Shown here one piece after another: positions 37,260 through 45,731 of a DNA stretch of 64,000 nucleotides. A program made the position numbers and the translations under genes. The notes beneath the pieces are model-generated. The model was not told the DNA's origin, made no database searches, and saw only the letters and a list, made by a program, of their open reading frames with translations. Each line of letters opens with the position of its first letter. Position 1 is the first letter of the stretch. The stretch is from Stenotrophomonas maltophilia (GTDB lineage: Bacteria; Pseudomonadota; Gammaproteobacteria; Xanthomonadales; Xanthomonadaceae), in the NCBI RefSeq assembly GCF_006974125.1, contig NZ_CP037858.1:2480001-2544000 (forward strand), given 5' to 3'.

Positions 37260-38732
37260 GTGGATCCTGCCGTTCGCAAACCGCGTCTGCCTGCCGCCGC
37301 CGGCCTGTGTGCCGCGCTGCTGCTGTGGGCGTCTGCCGCGCAGGCAACGGATGGGCATGGCAGCCAGCAGCGGGCGCGCCAGGCGCAGGTGATCGACCTG
37401 ATCGACAGCGGTCGCTTCAGCGATGCCGAAGCGTTGCTGGCAACGGCAGGCGATAGCGCCGAAGGGGCCTTCCAGCGCGAGCGCATGCGCCGCATCCGCC
37501 TGGATTTTTCCCTCGACGAGACCGCGGCCAAGGCGGCCGTGCGCCGTTGGATTCCCGGCCTCACCGACGAGGAGTTCGCGCGGTGGGATCAGCTCGGCCT
37601 GATCGAGCATCTCGACATCGATGGCACGCGTTGGTATTTCAAGCGCGCACCGTCGAACCTGTTCCTGCTCAGCGACGAAGCACGCGCACGCCGCCGCGCG
37701 GATGCACCGATGTCACCGCCGGGCCCGAACGAGGTGCTCAACGCACACCACGCGCGCGTGCTTGCCGCGGCCGAACAGAGTGGCCAGGCGTCGGTGCTGC
37801 CGCAGCGCATTGAATTCACCCAGTCGCTCACGGTGAAAGCCGATGCCGTCCCGGCCGGCGAAACCGTTCGCGCCTGGATTCCCTACCCGCGCGAGATTCC
37901 CGGCCAGCAGGAGCAGGTGCAGTGGCTGGGCAGCACACCGGGCAAGGCGCGCGTGGCCCCGGCCAGTACCCTTCAGCGCACCGCCTACCTGGAAGCCAAA
38001 GCAGTAGCCGGCAAGCCGACCCGGTTCGAGATCCGCTACGCGGTGACGGTCTTCGCGCGGCACACCGCGATCGATCCGGCGAAGGTGCAGGCCGCGCCGA
38101 ATGATCCCGCATTGAAGCCTTACCTGGCCGAACAGCTGCCGCATGTGCGCTTCACTCCGGCGCTGAAGCTGTTCTCCGACCAGGTGCTGCAGGGCGAAAC
38201 ACGCCCCTATGAAGTGGTGCGCAGGCTGTTCGCTGCGGTCGATCGTATTCCGTGGGCCGGTGCACGCGAATACTCCACGCTCAGCAACATCAGCGACTAC
38301 GCGCTGCGTGCCGGCCATGCCGACTGCGGCCAGCAGACCCTGCTGCTGATTGCGCTGCTGCGCCTGAATGGCATTCCCGCGCGCTGGCAGTCGGGCATGG
38401 TGTTCTCCGACGACGGCAGCGGCTACAACAACCTGCACGACTGGGGGCAGGTCTACCTGGCGCCGTACGGCTGGCTGCCAATGGACGTGACCACCGGCGC
38501 GCTGGTCAGCGACGTGCCGGCGCTGCGCGACTTCTACCTGGGTGGCCTCGATGGCTACCGCATCGCCTTCAACGACGATTTCGGCCAGCCCTTCGTGCCG
38601 GCCCAGCAGCACTTCCGCTCGGAAACGGTCGACTCGCAGCGCGGCGAGGCCGAGTGGGCAGGCGGCAACCTGTACTTCGACCAATGGAGCTACGACTTCC
38701 AGTGGCGGGTACTGCCGGCCAGGCAACGCTAG
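37260..38732 (+). CDS. Secreted transglutaminase-like cysteine peptidase-fold protein
   Basis: 490 residues from a GTG at 37260 (GGGGAAG upstream), giving a clean signal peptide ending AAQA. The transglutaminase core shows the triad: cysteine in GHADCGQQTLL (near 358), histidine in YNNLHDWGQVY (near 397) and aspartate in LPMDVTTG (near 412). A long N-terminal domain of unknown role precedes it. Such proteins are often peptidases or peptide-modifying enzymes. It heads the plus-strand operon that includes the TonB receptor, and faces the NlpC/P60 gene. The frame also allows a GTG at 37218. Confidence 0.8.
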   Translation: MDPAVRKPRLPAAAGLCAALLLWASAAQATDGHGSQQRARQAQVIDLIDSGRFSDAEALLATAGDSAEGAFQRERMRRIRLDFSLDETAAKAAVRRWIPGLTDEEFARWDQLGLIEHLDIDGTRWYFKRAPSNLFLLSDEARARRRADAPMSPPGPNEVLNAHHARVLAAAEQSGQASVLPQRIEFTQSLTVKADAVPAGETVRAWIPYPREIPGQQEQVQWLGSTPGKARVAPASTLQRTAYLEAKAVAGKPTRFEIRYAVTVFARHTAIDPAKVQAAPNDPALKPYLAEQLPHVRFTPALKLFSDQVLQGETRPYEVVRRLFAAVDRIPWAGAREYSTLSNISDYALRAGHADCGQQTLLLIALLRLNGIPARWQSGMVFSDDGSGYNNLHDWGQVYLAPYGWLPMDVTTGALVSDVPALRDFYLGGLDGYRIAFNDDFGQPFVPAQQHFRSETVDSQRGEAEWAGGNLYFDQWSYDFQWRVLPARQR

Positions 38733-38783
38733 CGCGACACATCACATTCCACACCATTCAATTCTTGCAGGAGAGAGCAGGGG

Positions 38784-41700
38784 ATGAAGGCTTACAGCAT
38801 CAAGCGGGCGGCGTTGTGCGTCGCCCTCGGGGCGTGTCTGGGCGTCGTGCTGCCCGGCATCGCGATGGCACAGAACGTGAGCGGCGCAGTCGCCGGCCGT
38901 GCAACCGCCGGTGACCAGGTGACCGTGGTCAGCAGCAGCACCGGCCTGACCCGTACCGTCACCGTTGGCGCCGATGGCAGTTACCGCCTCGGCCAGTTGC
39001 CGGTGGGTGACTATCAGCTGCAGCTCAGCCGCGATGGCCAGAAGCTCGGCGATCAGGTGTCGGTGAGCGTTGCCGTCGGTGGTACCACCACGGTCAACCT
39101 GGCCAGCGGCGGCGGTGTCACCAACCTGGATGCATTGCAGGTGCTCGGCACCCGCGTGATCAACCGCGTGGATGTCTACTCCACCGAAACCTCGTTCAAC
39201 ATCAACCGCCAGGAGATCTCGCGGTTGCCGGTGGCTCAGGACCTGTCTGCGGTCGCGCTGATGGCGCCTGGCGTGGTCGGTGGCAACTCCTCATTCGGTG
39301 GCCTGTCGTTCGCCGGTTCATCGGTGGCCGAGAATGCGGTCTTCATCAACGGCCTGAATGTCACCGACATGTATACCCGTCGTGGCTTCAGCACCGCGCC
39401 GTTCGCGTTCTTCAACGAGTTCCAGGTCAAGACCGGTGGCTACTCGGTCGAGTTCGGCCGCTCCACCGGTGGCGTGATCAATGCCGTGACCCGTTCGGGC
39501 AGCAACGAATTCGAGGGCGGTGTTGAAGTCACCGCCGAGCCCAGTGCGTGGCGCGCCAGTGGCGGCGATCATTTCCACCGCGACGGCACCCCACATTCCT
39601 ACGGCAGCCGCGACAACAACTCCTTCCTGAAGACCAACGTCTGGGGCTCGGGGCCGATCATCAAGGACAAGCTGTTCCTGTTCGCAATGTACGAGGACCG
39701 CAGCGACAAGGGCCACAACACCTCGTCCGATGGCAGTACCTGGTTCAAGAACGATTCCGGCAACGGCTTCTGGGGCACCAAGCTGGACTGGAACATCAAC
39801 GACAACCACAGCCTGGCGCTGCTGGCGTTCTCCGACGAGGGCGACGTCACCAATGCCTCGTACGGCTACAACTGGAATGCCGACCGGCTCGGTGCCTGGG
39901 GCGGCGACTCGGTCACCGAGACCGGCGGGCGCAACTGGTCGGCCACCTACACCGGCCACTTCGGCCAGAACTTCACCGCGCGCGCCATGGTCGGCCAGAA
40001 CAAGCAGCGTGCCTTCACCAACTCGTCGCTGGACCAGGCCTGCAGCCCGGTGTTCACCGACAGCACCTACGGCCCGCGGCTGGGCAAGCTGCAGGGGCTG
40101 CGCGCCGGCTGCCACCCGACCGGCGCGGCGGTGGCCGAACGTGATGACACCCGCGATGTCGCGCGCCTGGACTTCGAATGGCAGCTCGGCGATCACCTGT
40201 TGCGCTTCGGTGTCGACCGCGAACTGATGACCACCGAGCAGTCCACCCGTTATCCAGGGCCGACCGAGCTGAGCTACACCGCCTACGTGGCGCGGCCCGG
40301 CGATGAAGTGTGGGATGGCGCCAACGCCTATGTACCGGCCGGCGTCACTGAGATGCTGCGTGCACGCAACCGCCGTTCGGGCGGTACTTTCGAGACCGAG
40401 GCCAATGCCTTCTATCTGGAAGACATCTGGAACATCACCCCGAACCTGATGCTGAACCTCGGCGTGCGCTGGGACCGCTTCGAGAACCGGACCGCCGCCG
40501 GCAAGGCGTTCATCAAGATGGACGACCTGATCGCGCCACGCGTCGGCTTCTCGTGGGACATGCGCGGTGATGGCAGCACCAAGCTGTTCGGTAACGCCGG
40601 CCGCTATTACCTGCCGGTCACCAACAACATCAACGTGAATTTCGCTGGTGGCCTGACCGACGAATACAGCTATTACGTGCTCAACGGCTGGGAGCAGAAG
40701 ACCTCGCCGACCGGCTCGCCGTACATGGCACCGATCGTCGGCCAGCAGATCGGGCCGACCGACACCCGCATGAACACCGGCGGTGCCGACCTGCGCCAGA
40801 GCGTGGACCGCGACCTCAAGGCGGTTTACCAGGACGAGTACATCCTGGGTTTCCAGAACATGATCAACCAGGCCTGGTCGTGGGGCGTCAACGCCACCTA
40901 CCGGCGCATGACCCGCGCGCTGGATGACATCCGCATCAACTACACCCCGTGCGGCCCGACCCCCAGCACGTTGTGGCCGATCGCCAACCCGGGCGAGAGC
41001 CTGACAATCTGGGGCGACAAGAGCATCGGCTGTGCCAACGAAGGCTGGATCACCATCGACACCGCCAACAGCGGCTATCGAAAGGGCGGCAGTGGCGAGG
41101 TGATCGGCTACTCCAAGCCCAAGCGTACCTACAAGGCGCTGGAGTTCCAGATCGACCGTGCCTGGGACGAGAAGTGGATGTTCAACGCGTCCTACCTGTG
41201 GTCGAAGAGCGAAGGCAACTTCGAAGGCCCGGTGAACTCCGATACCAATTACGGTGACACCGGCATGGTGCAGTTCTGGGACCACCCGGCCACCAATGAA
41301 CGCTATGGTGTTCTGTTCAACGATTTCCGCCATCAGTTCAAGCTGCGTGCCGCGTATGCGCTGAACAAGCAGTGGTCGTTCGGCACCACGCTGCAGGTGC
41401 AGTCCGGTGGCCCGATCACCGCCTACGGCGTGATGTGGCCGAACGACTCCATCGCCGGTGGCAGCACGTCCAGTGAAGGCAGTGGTGGTGGCACCGGCTG
41501 GCTGTGCGTCGCCAACTGTTCGGGCCCGTACAACCAGCGCCAGTTCGAGTACAGCCCGCGCGGCGCATTTGGCCGCCTGCCGTGGACCTGGACCATGGGC
41601 GCCAACGTGACCTGGCGCCTGCCGGTGGAGGGTATCGACCTCAGCGCCCGGTTGTCGGTGTACAACCTGTTCAACAACCAGAAGACCATCAACGTGCACC

Positions 41701-41807
41701 AGCGCTACGAGGCGCAGCCCGGCCAGTACCGCGAGGCGACGTTCGCTACCGGCACGCGCTGGCAGGCACCGCGCTATACCCAGCTGGTGGTGACCTGGAA
41801 CTTCTGA
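38784..41807 (+). CDS. TonB-dependent receptor, Oar-like
   Basis: 1007 residues with a signal peptide ending AMAQ. A carboxypeptidase-regulatory-like beta domain comes first (GADGSYRLGQLPVGDYQL, near 60), then the plug domain (about 110-240) and a 22-strand barrel ending in TQLVVTWNF with terminal phenylalanine. GGAG lies 12 bp upstream of the ATG. Such receptors import large or scarce ligands across the outer membrane with TonB energy. Its position between peptidases suggests a peptide or muropeptide ligand; the sequence alone does not say so. Confidence 0.9.
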   Translation: MKAYSIKRAALCVALGACLGVVLPGIAMAQNVSGAVAGRATAGDQVTVVSSSTGLTRTVTVGADGSYRLGQLPVGDYQLQLSRDGQKLGDQVSVSVAVGGTTTVNLASGGGVTNLDALQVLGTRVINRVDVYSTETSFNINRQEISRLPVAQDLSAVALMAPGVVGGNSSFGGLSFAGSSVAENAVFINGLNVTDMYTRRGFSTAPFAFFNEFQVKTGGYSVEFGRSTGGVINAVTRSGSNEFEGGVEVTAEPSAWRASGGDHFHRDGTPHSYGSRDNNSFLKTNVWGSGPIIKDKLFLFAMYEDRSDKGHNTSSDGSTWFKNDSGNGFWGTKLDWNINDNHSLALLAFSDEGDVTNASYGYNWNADRLGAWGGDSVTETGGRNWSATYTGHFGQNFTARAMVGQNKQRAFTNSSLDQACSPVFTDSTYGPRLGKLQGLRAGCHPTGAAVAERDDTRDVARLDFEWQLGDHLLRFGVDRELMTTEQSTRYPGPTELSYTAYVARPGDEVWDGANAYVPAGVTEMLRARNRRSGGTFETEANAFYLEDIWNITPNLMLNLGVRWDRFENRTAAGKAFIKMDDLIAPRVGFSWDMRGDGSTKLFGNAGRYYLPVTNNINVNFAGGLTDEYSYYVLNGWEQKTSPTGSPYMAPIVGQQIGPTDTRMNTGGADLRQSVDRDLKAVYQDEYILGFQNMINQAWSWGVNATYRRMTRALDDIRINYTPCGPTPSTLWPIANPGESLTIWGDKSIGCANEGWITIDTANSGYRKGGSGEVIGYSKPKRTYKALEFQIDRAWDEKWMFNASYLWSKSEGNFEGPVNSDTNYGDTGMVQFWDHPATNERYGVLFNDFRHQFKLRAAYALNKQWSFGTTLQVQSGGPITAYGVMWPNDSIAGGSTSSEGSGGGTGWLCVANCSGPYNQRQFEYSPRGAFGRLPWTWTMGANVTWRLPVEGIDLSARLSVYNLFNNQKTINVHQRYEAQPGQYREATFATGTRWQAPRYTQLVVTWNF

Positions 41808-41862
41808 GGCCACGCTCCGCGCCGTCCATCGTGACGGCGCGGGCAATGGAGGGGCCGCCCGC

Positions 41863-43416
41863 ATGCACCACCTGCTGATCCTCGCGGCGGCACTGGCCGC
41901 ACCGTCCGCTTCGTCGGTCGACAACGCAGCCATCGAGGCCGACATCGCGGCCGTGGTCCAGGCCGAGCATCTGCCCGGGCTGGCGCTGTCGGTGGTCGAG
42001 GATGGACGGGTGGTCCATCGCCATGCAGAAGGCACGCGCGGCGATGGCGGCCGCATCGATGAGGACACGCTGTTCAAGATCGCGTCCAACAGCAAGACGA
42101 TGACCGCTGCGCTGCTGGCGCGACTGGTGCAGCAGGGCAGGCTGCACTGGGATGATCCGGTGCAGCGGCATCTGCCGGGTTTCCGCATGCACGATGCGTG
42201 GGTGGGCGAGCAGATGCAGGTGCGTGACCTGTTGATCCACAACAGCGGCCTCGGCCTGGGCGCCGGTGACCTGATGCTGTGGCCGGAGCCGAACGCGTTC
42301 ACCCGTGCCGACATCATCGCCGGCTTGGCGCATCTCAAGCCGGTCAGCAGTTTCCGCAGCCGCTATGCGTACGACAACCTGATGTACGTGGTGGCCGGCG
42401 AAGTGGCGGCGGCGGCCGGTGGCAAACCGTATGACCAGCTGATGCGCGAGCAGGTGTTCGAGCCACTGGGCATGACGCGCTGCCAGGTGGGTACGTGGTC
42501 GGTGAAACGCGTGGGCAACGTGGCGCAGCCGCATGCCTGGCGCGGTGATCGCAATGAGGTCGTGAACGCCGATGCTGCGATCAGCCCGGACCTGCCGTCG
42601 ATGGCGGCCGGCGGCATCCGCTGTTCGTTGCACGACATGACGCGCTGGATGCAGGTGCTGCTTGATCCCGCGCTGGTGCCGGACTGGCTGGGCAGCGAGC
42701 AGCGGCGCACGCTGTGGACCCTGCACATGCCGATGCCGCTGGGTGAACGCCAGCGGCGCTGGGACAACGCGCATTTCTACGGCTACGGCTATGGCTGGCG
42801 CGTGTCGGACATGGACGGGCAGTGGAAGGTGGCGCATACCGGCACGCTGTCAGGCATGTACTCATCGCTGGCGTTGCTGCCCGACCGCAGGGTGGGCGTG
42901 GTGATGCTGATCAACGGTGAAGGCGAGGATGCACGCACGGCGTTGATGCAGGCGATGCTGAAGCGCTTCACCGCACCAGGCGATACGCGCCCGGCGATGG
43001 AGTACCTGGCCGAACTGAAGGCTGACCAGGCAGCGCAGGCAGCATCTGGCCACCAACGGCCAGCGACCGCAGCCGCACAGCCGGCAAGCGGAGACGACCT
43101 GCCGCGTTGGCAGGGTCGCTACAGCGATCCCTGGCTGGGGCCCGCATCGCTGTGCCCGGGCAAGGACGGCCTGCGCTTCAGCGTGGACAGATCGCCGCGC
43201 CTGCACGGTGCCGTGCTGCAACTGCAGGAGCGCTGGCTGCTGCGCTGGGATACGCTGGGCGATGACGCGCAGGCGTGGCTGCAGCCAGGTGAAGGCCCGG
43301 CACCGACACTGGACCTGCGTGCAATCGATCCCGACATCGACTTCAGCTATGACTTCCAGGACCTGCATTTCACTCGCACTGGCGACTGCCCTGGCGGCGA
43401 CCGCCAACGCCGCTGA
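41863..43416 (+). CDS. Serine hydrolase, class C beta-lactamase/DD-peptidase fold
   Basis: 517 residues with a short signal peptide. The active-site motifs are SxxK (SNSK, near 72), YxN (YDN, near 170) and HxG (HTG, near 326). A C-terminal DUF3471-like domain follows. Relatives include D-aminopeptidases, esterases and DD-carboxypeptidases; the size and extra domain argue against a true resistance beta-lactamase. It starts 55 bp after the TonB receptor and overlaps the next gene by 68 bp. Confidence 0.85.
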   Translation: MHHLLILAAALAAPSASSVDNAAIEADIAAVVQAEHLPGLALSVVEDGRVVHRHAEGTRGDGGRIDEDTLFKIASNSKTMTAALLARLVQQGRLHWDDPVQRHLPGFRMHDAWVGEQMQVRDLLIHNSGLGLGAGDLMLWPEPNAFTRADIIAGLAHLKPVSSFRSRYAYDNLMYVVAGEVAAAAGGKPYDQLMREQVFEPLGMTRCQVGTWSVKRVGNVAQPHAWRGDRNEVVNADAAISPDLPSMAAGGIRCSLHDMTRWMQVLLDPALVPDWLGSEQRRTLWTLHMPMPLGERQRRWDNAHFYGYGYGWRVSDMDGQWKVAHTGTLSGMYSSLALLPDRRVGVVMLINGEGEDARTALMQAMLKRFTAPGDTRPAMEYLAELKADQAAQAASGHQRPATAAAQPASGDDLPRWQGRYSDPWLGPASLCPGKDGLRFSVDRSPRLHGAVLQLQERWLLRWDTLGDDAQAWLQPGEGPAPTLDLRAIDPDIDFSYDFQDLHFTRTGDCPGGDRQRR

Positions 43417-44062
43417 ACCACCGCGCGTTTCGCCTGCCACCGATGCGGCCGATGCAGGGCTGGTGGAGATCCGGTCGGTGGCGCCGCGTATCGACATGGA
43501 TATCCGCTACGCCGGTGCCAACAACTTCACTGGTGCGCGCGTGCCCGGCTACGAGGCGCCGTCCTGCTACCTGTTGGCGCCGGTGGCGAAAGCGCTGGCG
43601 CAGGTGGAACAGGATCTGCGAGCGCAAGGCTTTGGCTTGCGCCTCTACGATTGCTATCGGCCGGTGCGCTCGGTGCAGGCCTTCATGGCCTGGGTGAACG
43701 ATCCGGGCGAACTCACGCGCAAGGCGCTGCAGTACCCGGACCTGGACAAGCCGCGCCTGCTGGCCGATGGCTACATCGCCGAGCGTTCGGGCCACAGCCG
43801 TGGTGCGACGGTTGATCTTGGGTTGCTGGATTGCCGCAGTGGCAGCTGCACGCCGTTGGACATGGGTACCGACTTCGACTTCTTCGGGCCACGTGCGCAC
43901 ACGCAGGCGAGCGGACTGAGCGAGGTGCAGCAGGCAAACCGCCAGCAGTTGGTACAGGCCATGGCGCGCCGCGGCTTCGTGAACTACCCCCAGGAGTGGT
44001 GGCACTACACCCTGCAGCCTGAGCCGGATCCCGGCACCGCGTACGACGTGCCGGTGCTTTAG
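43349..44062 (+). CDS. ddpX: D-alanyl-D-alanine dipeptidase (VanX/DdpX family)
   Basis: 237 residues from the ATG at 43349, which starts a signal peptide ending ATANA. Zinc and catalytic residues are visible in SGHSRGATVDLGL (SxHxxGxAxD, near 152) and EWWHY (near 215). It hydrolyses D-Ala-D-Ala. A periplasmic copy suits scavenging of wall fragments rather than vancomycin resistance, and no vanHA or vanRS genes are nearby. The 68-bp overlap with the serine hydrolase gene implies co-transcription. Confidence 0.9.
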   Translation: MTSRTCISLALATALAATANAAEPPRVSPATDAADAGLVEIRSVAPRIDMDIRYAGANNFTGARVPGYEAPSCYLLAPVAKALAQVEQDLRAQGFGLRLYDCYRPVRSVQAFMAWVNDPGELTRKALQYPDLDKPRLLADGYIAERSGHSRGATVDLGLLDCRSGSCTPLDMGTDFDFFGPRAHTQASGLSEVQQANRQQLVQAMARRGFVNYPQEWWHYTLQPEPDPGTAYDVPVL

Positions 44063-44136
44063 GGGTTATCGGCAGGGCTGCGCCCTGCACCCGCTACAAG
44101 CCAGAGCAACAGCAACAGCGTGCATTCCGTGGGATG

Positions 44137-44237
44137 GCGGGGTGGGTCCGGTGGCGGGAGACGCCGTAAACCCATCCCTGGGGGCTTGGCCGCGGCATCC
44201 ATGCCGCGGACACTCCCGCCACCGGACCCACCTCGCC
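44137..44237 (+). other. Structured element, copy 2
   Basis: Arms 44141-44160 and 44213-44232 form a perfect 20-bp stem, extended outward by GGCG/CGCC after one mismatch. The conserved core follows the left arm: ACGCCGTAAACCCATCC, then CTGGGGGCTTGGC. An inner perfect hairpin is CCGCGGCAT-CC-ATGCCGCGG (44190-44209). It lies behind ddpX. Confidence 0.7.
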
Positions 44238-44290
44238 TTCGACAGTGGGTCGCTGCTGTTGGTAGGTGTCGACCTTGGTCAACACGGCCG

Positions 44291-44372
44291 ATCCACGCCA
44301 TGCGTGGATGCTCTTCGTTCAATTCTCGAAATATTCGATTTCGATTGAGATTCATCCACGCATGGCGTGGAT
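44291..44372. repeat. Two ATCCACGC-type palindromes in inverted orientation
   Basis: ATCCACGC-CAT-GCGTGGAT (44291-44309) and ATCCACGC-ATG-GCGTGGAT (44354-44372), forming an inverted dimer. Between them is an AT-rich stretch with the palindrome TCGAAATATTCGA (44326-44338). Confidence 0.75.
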
Positions 44373-44413
44373 CTACCACCAACCGTCATCAGGAATCTGT
44401 CGGAGGTGGGGCG

Positions 44414-44499
44414 GTGTGGGTGGGCAGGACCGTTGGCGCCATGGATGGCGCCATCGAGCCCCCAGGGATGGGTTTACGGCGTGTCCTGCCCACCCACAT
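44414..44499 (-). other. Structured element, copy 3
   Basis: Arms GTGGGTGGGCAGGAC (44416-44430) and GTCCTGCCCACCCAC (44483-44497). Read on the minus strand, the core is ACGCCGTAAACCCATCC then CTGGGGGCTCGATGG, and the inner hairpin is TGGCGCCAT-CC-ATGGCGCCA. The core matches copy 2, while both stems differ in sequence yet stay complementary. Confidence 0.7.
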
Positions 44500-44626
44500 C
44501 GTCCCGCCAAACCATCAACAGTCCAGAGTCGCTTTGGCTTTGGCCGTTGCCTGAAGCCTCTGCGGGTGCAGGGTGCAACCCTGCCGATACCCTTACACTG
44601 GCCGCATTCCCACCGCTGCGTACCCG

Positions 44627-44998
44627 ATGAACCTTCCCTTGCACTTCGGCCTGCTCGGCACCCTGGAAGCCGGCGCCATCGCCCTGCTGGTCGGCCTGCT
44701 GGTGTACTTCCTGTGGTCGCGGTTGTGCCGGCTGCTGCACTGGTCGATGGGGCATGCCATCGGCTGGGCCTGCGTCATTTCGGTGGTGGCTTCGGCCGGC
44801 ATCGATGCGTGGAAGCTGTTCTACATGGGCATCGTGCGGTTGGAGTCACCGCTGTACGCGCGCCTGTTCCTGTCCACCATCCATGATCCGAACGAACTCG
44901 GCAGCCGCGTGGTGCTGGAAATCGCCGGCGCGCTCGCCGGTGTTGCGCTGGGATGGGTGATGTTCAGTTCGCGGTCATCGGCCCAGACCGCGAACTGA
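44627..44998 (+). CDS. Small membrane protein of unknown function
   Basis: 123 residues with three predicted helices (about 9-30, 42-62, 93-115). Between the second and third is a charged loop (LFLSTIHDPNELGSR). No motif known to me. The ATG at 44627 starts a natural hydrophobic N-terminus; the frame upstream is repeat sequence. Probably real, given length and composition. Confidence 0.6.
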   Translation: MNLPLHFGLLGTLEAGAIALLVGLLVYFLWSRLCRLLHWSMGHAIGWACVISVVASAGIDAWKLFYMGIVRLESPLYARLFLSTIHDPNELGSRVVLEIAGALAGVALGWVMFSSRSSAQTAN

Positions 44999-45057
44999 CG
45001 CAGGTTTTTCGTTCGTTGCCGGTTAAATTCCAGCGCGCTGAATGCGCAGCTTATGAG

Positions 45058-45108
45058 CCACTCACTCCGCGCTAACCACCGTGCTAAAGCATGCGCGGTG
45101 GCGAGTGG
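45058..45108. repeat. Nested inverted repeat in gap before EF-hand gene
   Basis: Outer CCACTC/GAGTGG with inner CCACCG/CGGTGG and TGC/GCA around a TAAA loop. It lies in the ~230-bp gap between the membrane protein and the EF-hand gene, which otherwise holds only the presumed promoter. Confidence 0.45.
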
Positions 45109-45230
45109 TTAATCGTGCGTGGTGATGCCGGTCGCGGCGCAAAATCGATTCAGAAAGGCGGTGGCAGGGTAGGTGCCGTGCGGAGACAACACGCCGCGCA
45201 ACACCACCCAATCGGTAGGAGACACCCCTG

Positions 45231-45647
45231 ATGACTATTCGCAACCGCAAGCCCCTGATCGCCCTGATCGTCGCCGCCGGCAGCGTGCTGGCCATTCCGG
45301 CGATGGCGCAGTCGGCCAAGCAGCAGGCGGCGCATGCGCAGAACGAGGCCGCGCAGGCCCAGCAGGCGGCTGCACAGGCCGGCCAGGCCGCTGACCAGGC
45401 GACCAATGCGGCCGCAGCGGCGTCGGCGCAGGCCAGTGGCGGTGGCCAGACCTGGGCCAGCATCGATACCGATGGCAACGGCACCATCAGCAAGTCCGAG
45501 GCACAGGTGAACGCGGGCCTGGCCCAGGTGTTCGACCAGGCCGACACCAACAAGGACGGCGAGCTCAGCGCCGACGAGTACAAGGCCTACGTGGCCGCCC
45601 AGCAGGCCGGCGCCGGCGGCGCAGCGCAGGGTGCGCAGGGCCGGTAA
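45231..45647 (+). CDS. Periplasmic EF-hand protein
   Basis: 138 residues with TAGGAG before the ATG and a signal peptide ending AMAQ. An Ala/Gln-rich helical stretch (about 27-75) precedes two EF-hand loops, DTDGNGTISKSE (near 82) and DTNKDGELSADE (near 104), with canonical calcium ligands. Similar calmodulin-like small proteins are common in Xanthomonadaceae; the partner is unknown. A strong terminator follows. Confidence 0.85.
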   Translation: MTIRNRKPLIALIVAAGSVLAIPAMAQSAKQQAAHAQNEAAQAQQAAAQAGQAADQATNAAAAASAQASGGGQTWASIDTDGNGTISKSEAQVNAGLAQVFDQADTNKDGELSADEYKAYVAAQQAGAGGAAQGAQGR

Positions 45648-45670
45648 GGCCTGCATCGGGGCGTATGGGA

Positions 45671-45702
45671 ACCCGGGCGGCTTCGGCCGCCCGGGTTTTT
45701 TT
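45671..45702 (+). terminator. Rho-independent terminator of EF-hand gene
   Basis: ACCCGGGCGGC-TTCG-GCCGCCCGGGT followed by seven T; an 11-bp stem with a TTCG tetraloop. Confidence 0.95.
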
Positions 45703-45731
45703 CGTCACCATGGCCCCTGTATCCTTGCGCA

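Noticed and set aside
39318..42338. A 1006-codon minus-strand open frame
   Set aside because: Shadow of the TonB receptor and the following hydrolase; composition is His/Gln/Arg/Val-rich without motifs.
41863..44062. Beta-lactam or vancomycin resistance cassette
   Set aside because: The hydrolase is longer than class C enzymes with an extra domain, the VanX-type enzyme has a signal peptide, and no vanHA or vanRS, ampR or mobile element is present.
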